NCBI RefSeq assembly: GCF_000577815.1
Contig: NZ_CBYM010000018.1
Span: 1-64,000 of the forward strand
DNA: 64,000 bases
DNA from: Clostridium saudiense
GTDB taxonomy: Bacteria; Bacillota; Clostridia; Clostridiales; Clostridiaceae
Direction: 5' to 3'
A program made the position numbers and the translations under genes. Below, piece after piece: positions 62,581-64,000 of this stretch; the stretch's first letter is position 1, and each line of letters begins with the position of its first letter. The notes below the pieces were generated by a model. The model was not told the DNA's origin, did not search any database, and saw only the letters and a list, made by a program, of their open reading frames with translations.

Positions 62581-62876
62581 TATTTAGAAAACCACTGTTT
62601 AGGTGATTCATTAAAATAATGAGCATCAAATTCTGTAACTTTATAAGACTGTATTTCATATTTATTAAAGGGTTCATTATTTAAATACTCAGTAATATCA
62701 TTAATATCTTCAGCCTTCATAATAAATAATCCACCACTCATAGCAGACTTAAGACCAGACATTAATATTAGTCCTGAATCCATTGCTTTTTGAGTATAAG
62801 CCATATGTTCTTTCATAATATCATCATTTATTTTATCAGCATCAGTTAAAGTGCCTTCGATCATAAAGTACTTCAT
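62580..62876 (-). CDS. YciI-family protein
   Basis: 98 residues, ferredoxin-like fold. 'KYFMIEGTL' and 'EHMAYTQKAMDSGLILMSG' carry the conserved His24 and Asp33 of YciI. 'GGLFIMKAEDINDITEYL' and 'YKVTEFDAHYF' complete the pattern. Function is unknown; proposed hydrolase- or lyase-like. AGGAGG precedes the ATG at 62876. Confidence 0.85.
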   Translation of the reverse strand: MKYFMIEGTLTDADKINDDIMKEHMAYTQKAMDSGLILMSGLKSAMSGGLFIMKAEDINDITEYLNNEPFNKYEIQSYKVTEFDAHYFNESPKQWFSK

Positions 62877-63166
62877 TATATTTCCTCCTAAAAATTAATA
62901 AAATTAATAAATTTATTATATCACTATAAATGAGCTGTGATAATTTTTGATGTTGGAGTATTTATAATAATTTCAGGGAAGTATATATTTATTATAGAAA
63001 TCATAATTGTTTTATACTATGTAGTATCATAGGGTTGTATTAAAGACTCTAAGCTATCTCTTATACTTTAAGGGTGTAATATAACACAATCTAGTTTTGA
63101 CTATAAATATTTATTAAGTTATACTAAGTTTACAAGTTAAGTAATAGCGCTTACAAAACATAATAT

Positions 63167-63242
63167 CGCGGGGTGGAGCAGTTGGCAGCTCGTTGGGCTC
63201 ATAACCCAAAGGTCGTAGGTTCAAGTCCTGCCCCCGCAACCA
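63167..63242 (+). tRNA. Initiator tRNA-Met (CAT), copy 2
   Basis: 76 bases, encoded CCA, identical to the minus-strand copy at 58006. Upstream ~100 bases are also similar to the matching flank of copy 1 (e.g. TATAGTCAAAACT, TTAACTTGTA...AAGTATAACTT in inverted orientation). Confidence 0.97.
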
Positions 63243-63243
63243 A

Positions 63244-63275
63244 AAAAATCTTATATTTTTATAGGATTTTTTTTG
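63244..63275 (+). terminator. Terminator of the plus-strand initiator tRNA
   Basis: AAAATCTTATA / TATAGGATTTT stem followed by a T run, directly after CCA. Confidence 0.8.
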
Positions 63276-63482
63276 TTTTAATATTTATACTAAATTAAAG
63301 AATGTAAAGAAAAAACAATGAATTTACTATAGCTATAAAAATGAAGCTGCTATTACTTACTTTTTAGATAGTATCTTACTAAAAAGTGCATACTTTCCTT
63401 ACTATATATAAAGATATAAAATGAATTTAAAAGTAAAAAATCATACAAAATAGCTTTTGTATTTTATGGGGGAGGAATTTAA

Positions 63483-64000
63483 ATGGCAGAATTATTAAAG
63501 CCTTTAGTAAATTCAAAATTACAGTTAAACAATAGATTGGTTTTACCACCTATGGCTACTGCAAAGTGTGAAGATGATGGAAAAGTAACTCAAGAAATAT
63601 TAGATTATTATGATGAAAAGTCTAAAGGTGGGTATATTTCATTAATAATTATTGAGCATAGTTTTATAGAAAAACAAGGTAAGGCACATAAGGGACAGTT
63701 ATCAATAGCCAATGATAATCTTATAGAAGATTTAAAAAAGCTATCTAATATAATTCATAAAAATGGATCAAAGGCAATTATGCAGATAAATCATGCAGGT
63801 AGTTTAGCAAAAAGTTCAGTTACTGGCTGTGAAATTGTTGGTCCTTCAGCTATAATGCATCCACGTAATAGTGAATTGCCAAAGGAGCTTACAAAAGAGG
63901 ATATAAAAGTGATAATTTCAAATTTTAGAAATGCAGCAAGACGTGTAAAAAATGCTGGCTTTGATGGAGTAGAAATTCATTCAGCACATGGATATCTTTT
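63483..64000 (+). CDS. NADH:flavin oxidoreductase / old yellow enzyme family (3' end outside window)
   Basis: The first 172 residues of an FMN TIM-barrel enzyme: 'NSKLQLNNRLVLPPMATAKC' at the start, 'IMQINHAGSLAK' for the FMN/substrate strand and 'AGFDGVEIHSAHGYLL' with the conserved His pair. The window ends inside the barrel, so it cannot be told whether a C-terminal Fe-S/FAD part (enoate-reductase or BaiCD/H type) follows. GGGGGAGGA gives a strong start. Confidence 0.9.
   Translation, partial: MAELLKPLVNSKLQLNNRLVLPPMATAKCEDDGKVTQEILDYYDEKSKGGYISLIIIEHSFIEKQGKAHKGQLSIANDNLIEDLKKLSNIIHKNGSKAIMQINHAGSLAKSSVTGCEIVGPSAIMHPRNSELPKELTKEDIKVIISNFRNAARRVKNAGFDGVEIHSAHGYL

Overview
The window looks like a chromosome segment of a spore-forming Clostridium (sensu stricto). 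The DNA is very AT-rich with A/T-ending codons and strong GGAGG ribosome sites. It carries sporulation genes (spore photoproduct lyase, SpoVB, a collagen-like exosporium-type protein) and a long Argonaute that, by eye, closely resembles the Clostridium butyricum protein CbAgo. The species cannot be fixed from the sequence alone.

Layout. (1) 1-10.3 kb: the end of a collagen-like surface protein, then a partly duplicated block with two nearly identical hsp18 genes under CtsR-type operators and two related orphan PAS histidine kinases. Between them lie a CAP-domain secreted protein, a 5'-truncated hydrolase and a NERD nuclease. (2) 10.3-12.5 kb: small membrane, DUF4177, lipoprotein and DUF1659/DUF2922 genes and an orphan OmpR-type regulator. 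(3) 12.7-17.6 kb: a phage- or plasmid-like replication and partition module (degenerate DUF2800-like protein, DnaD-like, DnaB-like, DUF4145-like, ParA, SAP-like partner). (4) 18.3-45.8 kb: a dense defence island with Mrr-like nuclease, Argonaute, DUF4041/GIY-YIG protein, dynamin-like GTPase, Z1 ATPase, a decayed hsdR, a UvrD / Fe-S scaffold / UvrD operon, a PLD-helicase, a DUF91 nuclease, a methyltransferase, a MazG-like protein and a truncated SF1B helicase. (5) 45.9-55.5 kb: splB, then a LytTR regulator and GHKL kinase followed by two family-3 glycosidases and a GtrA protein. Both glycosidase genes are preceded by direct repeats that fit LytTR-regulator binding sites. (6) 55.6-64 kb: gldA, an SDR dehydrogenase, exonuclease-BRCT protein, spoVB, an Ntn amidase, YciI and the start of an old-yellow-enzyme gene. 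Two identical initiator tRNA genes in opposite orientation bracket most of this part.

The most striking pattern is regulatory. Four genes (NERD nuclease, Mrr-like nuclease, DUF4041 protein and the first UvrD of the three-gene operon) each have TTTCGACA, exactly 21 bases, then TATAAT just upstream of the start codon. TTTCGACA is the reverse complement of the core Spo0A box, and 21-22 base spacing is what I recall for Spo0A-activated sigma-A promoters such as spoIIE and spoIIG. This suggests that several defence genes are switched on at the sporulation transition, and the two orphan PAS kinases nearby are the type that in clostridia can feed Spo0A. Two defence clusters here do not match any named system I know: the UvrD/Fe-S/UvrD operon and the GTPase/Z1 pair.
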